This document shows, one piece after another, positions 1 to 7,977 of a DNA stretch of 64,000 bases; the first letter of the stretch is position 1; every line of letters starts with the position of its first letter. A program made the position numbers and the translations under genes. Under the pieces are notes generated by a model that saw only the letters and a list, made by a program, of their open reading frames with translations, made no database searches and had not been told where the DNA came from. The stretch lies in assembly GCF_009792795.1 (NCBI RefSeq), contig NZ_VKHQ01000005.1, positions 385,038-449,037 of the forward strand, in the 5' to 3' direction. Source of the DNA: Cognatiluteimonas profundi (GTDB lineage Bacteria > Pseudomonadota > Gammaproteobacteria > Xanthomonadales > Xanthomonadaceae).

Positions 1-804
1 GCCACCATCGGCGGACTGCAGCAGTCCGATCGCATCGAAGACCTCGCGCCGCGCGGTCGCCAGGTCGGTGTGCAGCAGCACGTCGATCGCATGCGCGCGC
101 GGAAGCGTCGCCAGCGAGAACGCGAGATGGCCGAGCGCATCGAAGTCGTCCGGCCGGCCAAAGCTCGCCGGCAACGGCGCGACCGCTGCGATGCGATCGA
201 GCCGGAACGAGCGCAATCCATTGCGCAGGTGGCAATGGCCGACGGCGTACCAGCGACCGCCGCGCCAGGCGAGGCCATAGGGATCGAAATCGCGCTCGCT
301 GTCGGCGCGCTGCGCGCTGCGGTAGTGCATGCGCACGCGCTGGCGCGATTGCGCGGCGGCGCTGAGCACGCGCAGCACCCCGCTGTCGCCGGCCGCCTGC
401 GGGTGGCGCGACAGGTCCAGCGCGATGGTCTGGTCGACCGCGCGCACGCGGCTGCGCAGTGCCGCCGGCATCACGCGCTCAAGCTTGGCCTGCGCACTGG
501 CGATCGCCGGCGCGGCATCCGCCAGGCCCAGGCCACGCGCGGCGAGCAGGCCCAGCGACAAGGCGAGCGCCTCGTCATCGCCGAACATCATCGGCGGCAG
601 CTTGAATCCGGGCACCAGCCGGTAACCGCCGAAGCGGCCGCGCTCGCTGGTCACCGGGATGCCGAGTTCTTCCAGCACCGTGATGTAGCGTCGCAGGGTG
701 CGGCCGTGCACGCCCAGCTCGCGCGCCAGCTCGGTGCCGGTGACGGCGCCGCGCGCCTGCAACAGCTCGAGCAGGGCAAGCACGCGGGTGGCCGGACGTT
801 GCAT
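1..804 (-). CDS. WYL-domain transcriptional regulator (YafY/DeoR-like), 3' end cut by window edge
   Basis: The reverse strand reads as a helix-turn-helix plus WYL regulator that runs off the left edge of the window, so its C-terminus is missing. It starts with ATG at 804 (MQRPATRVLALLELLQ). A DNA-binding HTH_11-type domain follows (GTELARELGVHGRTLRRYI, about residues 20-38), then a wing region (RGRFGGYRL). Further on is a WYL-type ligand-binding segment (WRGGRWYAVGHCHLRNGLRS) with the usual FRLDRI. Proteins of this family are one-component repressors or activators whose WYL domain senses nucleotides or nucleic acids. It is divergent from the NIPSNAP and LysE genes, with 85 bases between the starts, so it may regulate them; that is inference. 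Confidence 0.9.
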   Translation of the reverse strand, partial: MQRPATRVLALLELLQARGAVTGTELARELGVHGRTLRRYITVLEELGIPVTSERGRFGGYRLVPGFKLPPMMFGDDEALALSLGLLAARGLGLADAAPAIASAQAKLERVMPAALRSRVRAVDQTIALDLSRHPQAAGDSGVLRVLSAAAQSRQRVRMHYRSAQRADSERDFDPYGLAWRGGRWYAVGHCHLRNGLRSFRLDRIAAVAPLPASFGRPDDFDALGHLAFSLATLPRAHAIDVLLHTDLATARREVFDAIGLLQSADGG

Positions 805-889
805 GGTCGCGAGTCTAACGATCAATCAGGGCGGAATTCGTCCTGGTTGGATCGTAGGCTCCCAGTCGCCCCCAACGCCTGGATGCGCC

Positions 890-1639
890 ATGCCCGACAT
901 CGCCGACACGCAAGCCTCCCCCTGCAGCGTGCTGGAACTGCGCCAGTACACACTGCGTCCCGGCCAGCGGGATGTGCTGATCGAGCTGTTCGAACGCGAA
1001 TTCATCGAATCGCAGGAAGCCGTCGGCATGACGCTGTTCGGCCAGTTCCGCGACCTCGACGCACCCGACCGCTTCGTCTGGCTGCGTGGATTCACCGACA
1101 TGCCGGCGCGCGCCGCGGCGCTGTCGGCCTTCTACGGTGGTCCGGCCTGGCAGGCCCATCGTGATGCGGCCAACGCGACGATGCTGGATTCGGACAACGT
1201 GCTGCTGCTGCGGCCGGTGCATCCGGATTCGGGCTTTCGCCCTGGCGCGCGTCCGGCATCCGGCCAATCGACAACGCAACTGGTGGTCGCGACGCTCTGC
1301 CATTTCGCGGCGCCGGTCGACGCCGCGGCGATCGCGTTGCTCGACGACGCCATCACCGCGCTGCTCGTCGACGCCGGCGCGACGATCCTGGCAACGCTGG
1401 TGAGCGAACCGGCGCCGAACAACTTCCCGCGCCTGCCGGTGCGTGAAGGCGAGCACGTGCTCGCATGGTTCATGGCGTTCGACACCATCCAGGCCTATCT
1501 CCAGCACTGCGATGCGCTGGCGGGCAGCCCGGCGTGGCGATCGGCAGCGAGCGAACTGCAACGATTGACGATGCGCAGCGAAACGCTGCGGCTGGCGCCG
1601 ACCGCGCGTTCGCGACGACTGCATCCGCGGGACGCATGA
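890..1639 (+). CDS. NIPSNAP family protein
   Basis: A 249-residue protein starting MPDIADTQASPC. The N-terminal part (LELRQYTLRPGQRDVLIELF, then MTLFGQFRDLDAPDRFVWLRGF) is typical of the NIPSNAP alpha-beta barrel fold, and the C-terminal half looks like a second, weaker copy (ALLVDAGATILATLVSEPA). NIPSNAP proteins are small dimeric proteins of unclear biochemical role. The ATG at 890 was chosen because the homologous region begins only about 15 residues later, and the open frame upstream overlaps the divergent regulator. It ends one base before the LysE start, so the two are almost certainly co-transcribed. Confidence 0.82.
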   Translation: MPDIADTQASPCSVLELRQYTLRPGQRDVLIELFEREFIESQEAVGMTLFGQFRDLDAPDRFVWLRGFTDMPARAAALSAFYGGPAWQAHRDAANATMLDSDNVLLLRPVHPDSGFRPGARPASGQSTTQLVVATLCHFAAPVDAAAIALLDDAITALLVDAGATILATLVSEPAPNNFPRLPVREGEHVLAWFMAFDTIQAYLQHCDALAGSPAWRSAASELQRLTMRSETLRLAPTARSRRLHPRDA

Positions 1640-1640
1640 C

Positions 1641-2276
1641 ATGACCGACACCTCGCACCTGTGGCTGTTCTTCGTGCTGGTGTTCGGCGTGGTGCTGCTG
1701 CCGGGGCTGGACATGGCCTACGTGATGGCGAGCGCGCTGGTCGGCGGTCGCCGCGCCGGCATCGCGGCCACCGCGGGCATCGTCGCCGGCGGCGTGGTGC
1801 ACGTGACCATGGGTGCGCTCGGGATCATGGCGGTGCTGCGGCTGTTCCCGGCGGCGTTCAACGCGGTGCTGCTCGCCGGTGCGTTCTACATCGCGTGGAT
1901 CGGGATCTCGCTGCTGCGCAGTCGTGCCATGTTCGGCGAGCTGCCGGCGCAGCGCCTGCGCACGCAGGCAGCGACCTTTCGCCAGGGCATGCTGACGAGC
2001 CTGCTCAATCCGAAGGCCTACCTGTTCATGCTCGCGATCTTCCCGCAGTTCCTGAAGCCGCAATACGGCCTGCCCTGGCTGCAGGCGGTGGTGTTGTGGC
2101 TGATCATCGCGATCACGCAGACCGTGGTCTACGGCGGCATGGCACTGGCCGGCGACCGCGTGCGCGGCGCGCTGGCGACAAGGCCGGCGACCGGCGCGGT
2201 GCTGGCGAAACTGGTGGGGGCGATCCTGCTCGCGACCGCGTTCTACACCGCGTTCGAGGGCTGGCGGATGCGCTGA
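1641..2276 (+). CDS. LysE/RhtB family amino-acid exporter
   Basis: A 211-residue inner-membrane protein with the LysE/RhtB layout: a first helix followed by a PG motif (VVLLPGLDMAYVMASALVGG), about six hydrophobic segments, and the conserved LLNPKAYLFMLAIFPQF stretch near residue 120. Members export amino acids or related small metabolites using the proton gradient; the substrate cannot be read from sequence. Here the usual P-G-P of the first motif is PGLD. It follows the NIPSNAP gene by one base and probably shares its transcript. Confidence 0.88.
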   Translation: MTDTSHLWLFFVLVFGVVLLPGLDMAYVMASALVGGRRAGIAATAGIVAGGVVHVTMGALGIMAVLRLFPAAFNAVLLAGAFYIAWIGISLLRSRAMFGELPAQRLRTQAATFRQGMLTSLLNPKAYLFMLAIFPQFLKPQYGLPWLQAVVLWLIIAITQTVVYGGMALAGDRVRGALATRPATGAVLAKLVGAILLATAFYTAFEGWRMR

Positions 2277-2378
2277 CACGCGGCGCGCGATTCACCGACA
2301 CGCGCGTTGCGGTTTGCCTGACGCAATCCGCCCGCGGATCACGGCACGCTGCAGGCCCGCGACGCTCAAGGACGAGCC

Positions 2379-3236
2379 ATGCGACACCTGATTGCCCTGC
2401 TGTTGTCGATCTGCCTGGCTGCGCCGTTCGTGGCGTCCGCCGCGGCGCCGCCACGCAACATGCTGCCGATGGTCTACAGGGGCGGCGTCGACGTCGGCGA
2501 CTACTGGATCAGCGAGAAGCTCGATGGCGTTCGCGGGCGCTGGGACGGCCATCACCTGTGGGCGCGCAGCGGTGCCCGCATCGATCCGCCAGCGTGGTTC
2601 ACGGCGCGCTGGCCTTCGGTGCCGATGGACGGCGAGTTGTGGATCGGGCGCGGCCGCTTCGATGCGATCAGCAAGCTCGTGCGCGCACCTGGCATCGGTG
2701 GCGACGGCTGGCGGCAGGTGCACCTGATGGTGTTCGACCTGCCCGGCGACCCCGGCCGCTTCGAGCAACGCGTGTTGCACATGCGCGCGCTCGTCGCGGG
2801 CGTCGGCAGCGCCTCGTTGCGGGTCATCCCGCAGTACCGCCTGCACGACAGGGCCGAGCTCGACGCGCGCCTCAAGGCGGTTGTCGCCGCCGGTGGCGAG
2901 GGGCTGGTGCTGCAGCACCGCGATGCGCTGTATGTACCCGGACGCAGTGCAACCCTGCTCAAGTACAAACCCTACGACGACACCGAGGCGCGGGTGGTGG
3001 CGTACACCGCCGGCCGGGGCAAATACGCCGGGCAACTCGGCGCGCTGGTCGTGCGTCGACCCGATGGCCTGCAGTTCCGCATCGGCAGCGGCTTCAGTGA
3101 TGCGCAACGCAGGCATCCACCCGCGATCGGCAGCAACGTCACCTATCGCTACAACGGGCTGACGTCGAAAGGCACGCCGCGCTTCGCGCGTTTCATGCGC
3201 GTCCGCGACGACATGCCCCCGCCGGATCCGAACTAG
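2379..3236 (+). CDS. Exported ATP-dependent DNA ligase, Lig E type
   Basis: A 285-residue protein that starts with a clear Sec signal peptide (MRHLIALLLSICLAAPFVAS, cleavage near AAA/PP). It continues as a minimal ATP-dependent DNA ligase. Motif I is SEKLDGVRGRW with the AMP-accepting lysine at K47, motif III is VPMDGELWIGRGRF (E86), motif IV is EGLVLQ and motif V is LLKYKPY. A short OB-fold domain follows, without extra DNA-binding domains, matching the short Lig E family. Lig E enzymes are thought to act in the periplasm, perhaps on incoming or extracellular DNA. It stands alone, convergent with the lipoprotein gene 16 bases downstream. The assignment is strong; the physiological role is inference. 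Confidence 0.9.
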   Translation: MRHLIALLLSICLAAPFVASAAAPPRNMLPMVYRGGVDVGDYWISEKLDGVRGRWDGHHLWARSGARIDPPAWFTARWPSVPMDGELWIGRGRFDAISKLVRAPGIGGDGWRQVHLMVFDLPGDPGRFEQRVLHMRALVAGVGSASLRVIPQYRLHDRAELDARLKAVVAAGGEGLVLQHRDALYVPGRSATLLKYKPYDDTEARVVAYTAGRGKYAGQLGALVVRRPDGLQFRIGSGFSDAQRRHPPAIGSNVTYRYNGLTSKGTPRFARFMRVRDDMPPPDPN

Positions 3237-3252
3237 CTCGCGTGCGGGCCGC

Positions 3253-4503
3253 TCAAGGCGGCCGGGTCATTGCCGTGAGGTCGGCGGTCCGTTCGGCATA
3301 GGCGTCCTCGATGCAGCGCACCGTCGTGCAGGCATCGCGCACATGCCTGCGCCAGTCGTCCTGCTCGCGCTGCAACGCAGCCTGGTCGTCGGTCGTGCGG
3401 GCGGCACTGGCATACGTGCGCGTGAGTTCCCAGTCCATCAGCGACAACACCGAGTCTTCGCAGATCAGGTGCTCCGCACGCGTGAAAGCCTGCTCGCAAT
3501 CGAAGGCCGGCCCGGCACGGGGCGGCCAGCGCGTCGCAGGATCCGGAATCGGCGGCGGGAGTGTTGCCGTGGCGACCTGCGCCGGCGCGGCCCAGGCGGG
3601 AGGAAATGCATACCCCGCGCACTGGCGTTTGAAGAAGGCGACATAGCGGGATTTCTCTGCCGGATCGTTGCGCGACACCAGTGCCTGGCACGCCATGGCG
3701 CGTGCCTGCCCGCCACCGGGGCTGGCTGTCGCGACTGCCTGCGTGGCCGCTGGCGCAACGCTGGCCTCGTCGCCGGGCTCGGCGCCGACGGGCGCCGCGG
3801 GCATTGCGTTGTTGCCGGCGACCGGTTCGGGATCTGCAGCTTGGGCAACACTCGACGTCGTCGCCGCGCGCTTCGTGCTGCCGTTGTTGATGCTGCCGTT
3901 GTCGATGCGGTCCCTGTTGATGCGGTCTTTGGAAGCCAACTCGGGCTGCAGGTGCAGCAGGATGCGCTCGCCACCCTCGCCGGGAACCCAGTACAGCACG
4001 CCCTTCATGTCGCCCGGCACCTCGTACACGATCTTCCCGCGCGCACTCGCCGATGGCTGCAGCACCTGCAGCTGCAGGTAACCATCGGCGAAGATGTTGA
4101 CCGGAGTGGCGAATGTCCGCTCGCGTTGCTCGTCGACGGCAACCAGCTTTCCTTCGGAGAACACGCGCGGCTGCGTATCCGTGTTGCGCACGTCCACGTC
4201 GAGAACGACGAACCGGTTACCCGTGGCAGGCTGCTTGGCGTCGAAGCCGGACACGCTGATGCGGTCAGCGGTGTGCGCACCGTCCAGGGCGATCCGCAGC
4301 GGCTTGGTCGACGTGGCCTGGCCGGGTTGCTGCGCGGCGCCGAATCCGTCGATCGCGCTGCTGCTCCCGCCGTCCTTGCCCTGGCACCCGGCGATCGCAA
4401 CGACCGCAATCGCGAGCAGGCAGCGACGAGCCGGGTGCGCCGAACCCGTCCGGACGCGTGGACGGTGCCTGGGCGCACTGCTCGATAGGTCCCGACATGC
4501 CAT
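3253..4503 (-). CDS. Lipoprotein with DUF4352-like and LprI-like domains
   Basis: A 416-residue predicted lipoprotein. A hydrophobic stretch ends in a lipobox (CLLAIAVVAIAGC, Cys near residue 40). The next part (NRFVVLDVDVRNTDTQPRVF and following strands) resembles the DUF4352 immunoglobulin-like fold. A long low-complexity linker rich in Ala, Thr, Asn and Ser leads to a C-terminal domain with spaced cysteines (AFDCEQAFTRAEHLICED ... DDWRRHVRDAC). That cysteine pattern resembles the lysozyme-inhibitor LprI family. The signal region has a long Arg-rich N-terminus, so the real start may be hard to define; ATG at 4503 is used. It may be an envelope protein that binds or inhibits a ligand. The domain calls are by pattern only. 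Confidence 0.7.
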   Translation of the reverse strand: MACRDLSSSAPRHRPRVRTGSAHPARRCLLAIAVVAIAGCQGKDGGSSSAIDGFGAAQQPGQATSTKPLRIALDGAHTADRISVSGFDAKQPATGNRFVVLDVDVRNTDTQPRVFSEGKLVAVDEQRERTFATPVNIFADGYLQLQVLQPSASARGKIVYEVPGDMKGVLYWVPGEGGERILLHLQPELASKDRINRDRIDNGSINNGSTKRAATTSSVAQAADPEPVAGNNAMPAAPVGAEPGDEASVAPAATQAVATASPGGGQARAMACQALVSRNDPAEKSRYVAFFKRQCAGYAFPPAWAAPAQVATATLPPPIPDPATRWPPRAGPAFDCEQAFTRAEHLICEDSVLSLMDWELTRTYASAARTTDDQAALQREQDDWRRHVRDACTTVRCIEDAYAERTADLTAMTRPP

Positions 4504-4683
4504 CAAGGCAGCGTTTCACCCGGGAAGTTAAGGCCAGGTGGTAGCGGCCGGAGCCGATGGCGGTCGAGCGACGGATCGCCCGTCCTGGCGCGTTGGCGCC
4601 GTCTTGACGCGTCACGACTGAAGCTCTGCAGGTGCCAGACGCCAACCGGCCGCGCAACACATGCCCACCGCTCGAGACATCCA

Positions 4684-4920
4684 GTGAACCTGATCTACTC
4701 GTCCAACCAGGCAACGGCACGCATTTTCGCCCTCTCGCAGGAACTCGCGCCGGGCGACTGGAAGTGGATCAAGGATGGCCGCGTGATCAGCGAGTACCCG
4801 CGCGCCGACATCTACAAGCTGCAGCACTGGGACGCCAACCCACGGCACGTGGACATCGATGCCGCGCTGGAGCGGGCCCGCCAGAAACGCCGGCTCGGAA
4901 CGCTCATCGACTACAGCTGA
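4684..4920 (+). CDS. Small hypothetical protein (78 aa)
   Basis: A 78-residue frame with a GTG start (reads as NLIYSSNQATARIFALSQEL). The protein is hydrophilic, with aromatic residues (GDWKWIKDG) and a charged C-terminal helix (AALERARQKRRLG). Codon use looks like its neighbours, and the reverse strand offers no better gene. I do not recognise a family. It lies between two oppositely oriented genes with about 180 bases upstream and 220 downstream, so it is probably its own unit. It is retained as probably real because the third codon positions are GC-rich. Confidence 0.5.
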   Translation: MNLIYSSNQATARIFALSQELAPGDWKWIKDGRVISEYPRADIYKLQHWDANPRHVDIDAALERARQKRRLGTLIDYS

Positions 4921-5142
4921 CCCCGAGTCCCGCGCCAGCAATGGTCCGCTCCCGGCTCGTCCGGTTCCCGTGGGCGCGATGACCCCGGCCGATGACGTCC
5001 GCCCGCGACGGGTCGATGACGCCCTGCACCAGGCAGCTGTTCCGTGCACCCTGTCACGCCGGTGCATGACCAACGTGGGATTGGCAGCGCGGGGCGGCGG
5101 CGCTAGGGTGCGATGTTGGTTCGTCGTTCCGCCGGGGAAATC

Positions 5143-6576
5143 ATGTCCAGACCACTGATCGCCGCGCTCGCGGCGACGCTGCTCATCGCCAATGCGCAGG
5201 CTGCCACGTCGACGCAGACGCGGTCCGCCGACGACCCCTATCCGAGCACCTATCATCCGGTCGCGTCCGGCCCGGTTCTGATCCAGCATGCGACGGTGCT
5301 CACCGGCACCGGCACGCGCCTGGACGACGCCGACATCCTGCTGGAGGACGGCAGGATCGTCGCGATCGGCAGCCATCTGGATGCGCCGGTCGATGCAACC
5401 CGCGTCGATGGCACCGGCAAGTGGGTGACGCCAGGCCTGATCGACGTGCATTCGCACCTGGGCGTGTATTCCAGTCCCGGCGTCACCGCCGCCAGCGACG
5501 GCAACGAGGCAACCGCGCCGACCACGCCCAATGTCTGGGCCGAACATTCGATCTGGCCGCAGGATCCGGGCTTCCTCACCGCGCTCGCCGGCGGCATCAC
5601 CTCGCTGCAGATCCTGCCCGGTTCGGCCAACCTGATCGGTGGCCGCGGCGTGACCTTGAAGAACGTGCCGTCGACCACCTACCAGGGCATGAAATTCCCC
5701 GGCGCGCCGTGGGGCCTGAAGATGGCCTGCGGCGAGAATCCCAAGCGCGTCTATGGCCAGAAGGGTGGACCGTCGACGCGCATGGGCAACGTCGCCGGCT
5801 ACCGCGCCGCGTTCATCGACGCCGCGGACTACATCAAGAAGCACAACGCCAAGCCAAAAGCCGCGCCGAAGAAGCGTCACTGGTGGCAGGATCCCGACAC
5901 CGCGCCCGACAGCGACGCCGACACCGGCGGCAAGCGCGACCTGAAAATGGACACGCTCGCCGGCGCCATCAACGGCGACATCCTCGTGCACATCCATTGC
6001 TATCGCGCCGACGAGATGGCGACGATGCTCGACCTGGCCAAGGAATTCGGATTCCATGTCGCCGCGTTCCACCACGCCGTGGAGGCCTACAAGATCGCGG
6101 ATCGGCTGGCCGCCGAAGGCACGTGCGCGGCGATGTGGGCCGACTGGTGGGGCTTCAAGATGGAAGCCTTCGACGGCATCCAGGAGAACATCGCGCTGGT
6201 CGATCGCGCGCCGAACAGCTGCGCGATCGTGCATTCGGATTCGGAGGAAGGCATCCAGCGCCTCAACCAGGAAGCCGCCAAGGTAATCGCGCACGCGCAG
6301 CTGGCCGGCATCGCCATCGCGCCGGAACACGCGGTCGAATGGATCACCAAGAACCCGGCCAAGGCGCTCGGCATCCTCGACCGCACCGGCACGCTGGAGC
6401 CCGGCAAGATGGCCGACGTCGTGGTCTGGAACGGCACGCCGTTCAGCGTCTACGCGCACGCCGAGCAGGTCTACATCGACGGCGCCCGCATCTACGACCG
6501 CAACGATCCCGCGCGCCAGCCGCGATCGGACTTCATGCTCGGCCAGGGCGCGGCGATGACGGGGGTCGTGCAATGA
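5143..6576 (+). CDS. Exported amidohydrolase-family protein (metal motif present)
   Basis: A 477-residue protein with a Sec signal peptide (MSRPLIAALAATLLIANAQA). It belongs to the imidazolonepropionase/dihydroorotase-like amidohydrolase superfamily: a beta-sandwich start (VLTGTGTRLDDADILLEDGR), the metal-binding HxH in LIDVHSHLGVYSS, later histidines (ILVHIHCYRADE, FHHAVEAYK), an HSDSEEG segment, and the closing NPAKALGILDRTGTLEPGK signature. The ATG at 5143 places the signal peptide at the N-terminus; a longer frame from 5113 exists but adds a basic, non-conserved extension. It overlaps the next gene by four bases (ATGA), so the two products are probably translated together and may form a heteromer. 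The substrate is unknown; secreted relatives act on cyclic amides or dipeptides. Confidence 0.87.
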   Translation: MSRPLIAALAATLLIANAQAATSTQTRSADDPYPSTYHPVASGPVLIQHATVLTGTGTRLDDADILLEDGRIVAIGSHLDAPVDATRVDGTGKWVTPGLIDVHSHLGVYSSPGVTAASDGNEATAPTTPNVWAEHSIWPQDPGFLTALAGGITSLQILPGSANLIGGRGVTLKNVPSTTYQGMKFPGAPWGLKMACGENPKRVYGQKGGPSTRMGNVAGYRAAFIDAADYIKKHNAKPKAAPKKRHWWQDPDTAPDSDADTGGKRDLKMDTLAGAINGDILVHIHCYRADEMATMLDLAKEFGFHVAAFHHAVEAYKIADRLAAEGTCAAMWADWWGFKMEAFDGIQENIALVDRAPNSCAIVHSDSEEGIQRLNQEAAKVIAHAQLAGIAIAPEHAVEWITKNPAKALGILDRTGTLEPGKMADVVVWNGTPFSVYAHAEQVYIDGARIYDRNDPARQPRSDFMLGQGAAMTGVVQ

Positions 6577-7862
6577 ACCGCCTCGCGATGACCTCGCTCG
6601 CCACCGCCCTGCTCGCCTGCTGCGCGTTCGCGGCGTCGGCGCAGGACCTGCTGATCCACAACGCGACCGTGCATACCGCGACGGCGCGCGGCACCCTGCA
6701 GCATGCCGACGTGCGCGTGCACGACGGCCGAATCAGCGCCGTCGGCATCGGCCTTGCCGCCGGCGACGCGCGGGTGGTCGAAGCCAATGGTGCGCCGCTG
6801 ACCCCGACGCTGTTCGGCGGCATCACCGACATCGGACTGGAGGAAGTGTCCGGCGAGAAGAGCACGGTCGACGAATCGGTGGCGCTCGGCGACGGCGCCA
6901 AGCACATGACGGTGCGTCCGGAATTCGACGTGACGCTCGCCTACAACCCCGACTCGGTGCTGATCCCGGTGGCCCGCATCGAGGGCATCGGCTGGACGCT
7001 GCTCGGCGCCGACAGCACGCAGGGCGGATCGATCATCGGCGGCCAGGGCGGCATCGTGCGCCTGGATGGCAGCTCCGATCCGATCGGTCCACGCGTGTTG
7101 TTCGTCGACCTCGGCAGCAGTGCGGCCGGCCTCACCGGCGATTCGCGCGCGGCGCAGTGGATGCTGCTCGACCAGCTGATCGACGAAGTCCACGGCCGCA
7201 TCGGGCCCAATTCGCCGATGGCACTGCTGACACCCGCCGGCCGCGCCACCCTGGCGAAATACATCGGCGGTGGCGGTCGCGTCGTGGTCGGCGTCAATCG
7301 CGCCGCCGACATCCGCCAATTGCTGCGCTGGTCAAAACGCCACGACGTTCGCATCGCGATCGCCGGTGGCGCCGAGGCGTGGCGCGTCGCGCCGGGTCTT
7401 GCCGCGGCGCACGTGCCGGTGTTCGTCGATCCGCTCAGCGACCTGCCCGCGGATTTCGACCAGATCGGCGCAACGATGGAGAACGCCGCGCGCCTGCACG
7501 CCGCGGGCGTCGCGGTCGCGTTCGCGCAGTTCGGCGACGCATCGCACAACGCGCGCAAGATCCGCCAGATCGCCGGCAACGCCGTCGCCAACGGGCTGCC
7601 GTGGGAAGACGGCCTCGCCGGCCTGACCCGCGTGCCCGCCGAAACCTTCGGCGTCGCCGGGGACGTCGGCAGCATCGCGCCGGGCAAGCGCGCCGACCTG
7701 GTGCTGTGGAGCGGCGACCCGCTCGAAGTCAGCACCGTCGCGCGCCAGGTCTGGCTCGACGGCAACGCGATCCCGATGCGCTCGCGCCAGACCGAACTGC
7801 GCGACCGCTACATGCACCCCAACGACGGCCTGCCGCGCGCCTACCCCGACATCGCCCGCTGA
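6573..7862 (+). CDS. Exported amidohydrolase-like protein, metal site degenerate
   Basis: A 429-residue protein with a signal peptide (MNRLAMTSLATALLACCAFAASAQ) and the same superfamily frame as the upstream protein: DLLIHNATVHTATARGTLQH at the start and FGVAGDVGSIAPGKRADLVL at the end. Where an active enzyme has the HxH metal ligands after the first sheet, this one reads TPTLFGGITDIGLEE, with no histidines. The middle part carries G-rich loops (GGSIIGGQGGIVRL) instead of the usual histidine loops. This argues for a non-catalytic or altered-site partner of the upstream amidohydrolase, with which it overlaps by four bases. The family call is firm; the loss of catalysis is inference. Confidence 0.82.
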   Translation: MNRLAMTSLATALLACCAFAASAQDLLIHNATVHTATARGTLQHADVRVHDGRISAVGIGLAAGDARVVEANGAPLTPTLFGGITDIGLEEVSGEKSTVDESVALGDGAKHMTVRPEFDVTLAYNPDSVLIPVARIEGIGWTLLGADSTQGGSIIGGQGGIVRLDGSSDPIGPRVLFVDLGSSAAGLTGDSRAAQWMLLDQLIDEVHGRIGPNSPMALLTPAGRATLAKYIGGGGRVVVGVNRAADIRQLLRWSKRHDVRIAIAGGAEAWRVAPGLAAAHVPVFVDPLSDLPADFDQIGATMENAARLHAAGVAVAFAQFGDASHNARKIRQIAGNAVANGLPWEDGLAGLTRVPAETFGVAGDVGSIAPGKRADLVLWSGDPLEVSTVARQVWLDGNAIPMRSRQTELRDRYMHPNDGLPRAYPDIAR

Positions 7863-7977
7863 CGCCGGTCATCCGCTGATCCACGTCCGCCACTCCCTCG
7901 GAAGCTGCGGACGCCGGCACTAACGAAGGAAGCACTGCCGGCGCGCGCCACGGACGCGACCGACGACCCGGCGCTCG

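Noticed and set aside
70..1164. Long plus-strand frame over the left end (364 codons)
   Set aside because: It is antisense to the WYL regulator and runs into the NIPSNAP gene. Its composition is typical of a shadow frame rich in Arg and Ala.
5421..6572. Plus-strand N-terminal extension of the second amidohydrolase
   Set aside because: It runs through the first amidohydrolase in another frame. The signal peptide at 6573 gives the proper start.
4612..6573. Minus-strand frame of 653 codons
   Set aside because: It is antisense to the amidohydrolase gene, with a His/Arg/Ala-rich translation and no domain.
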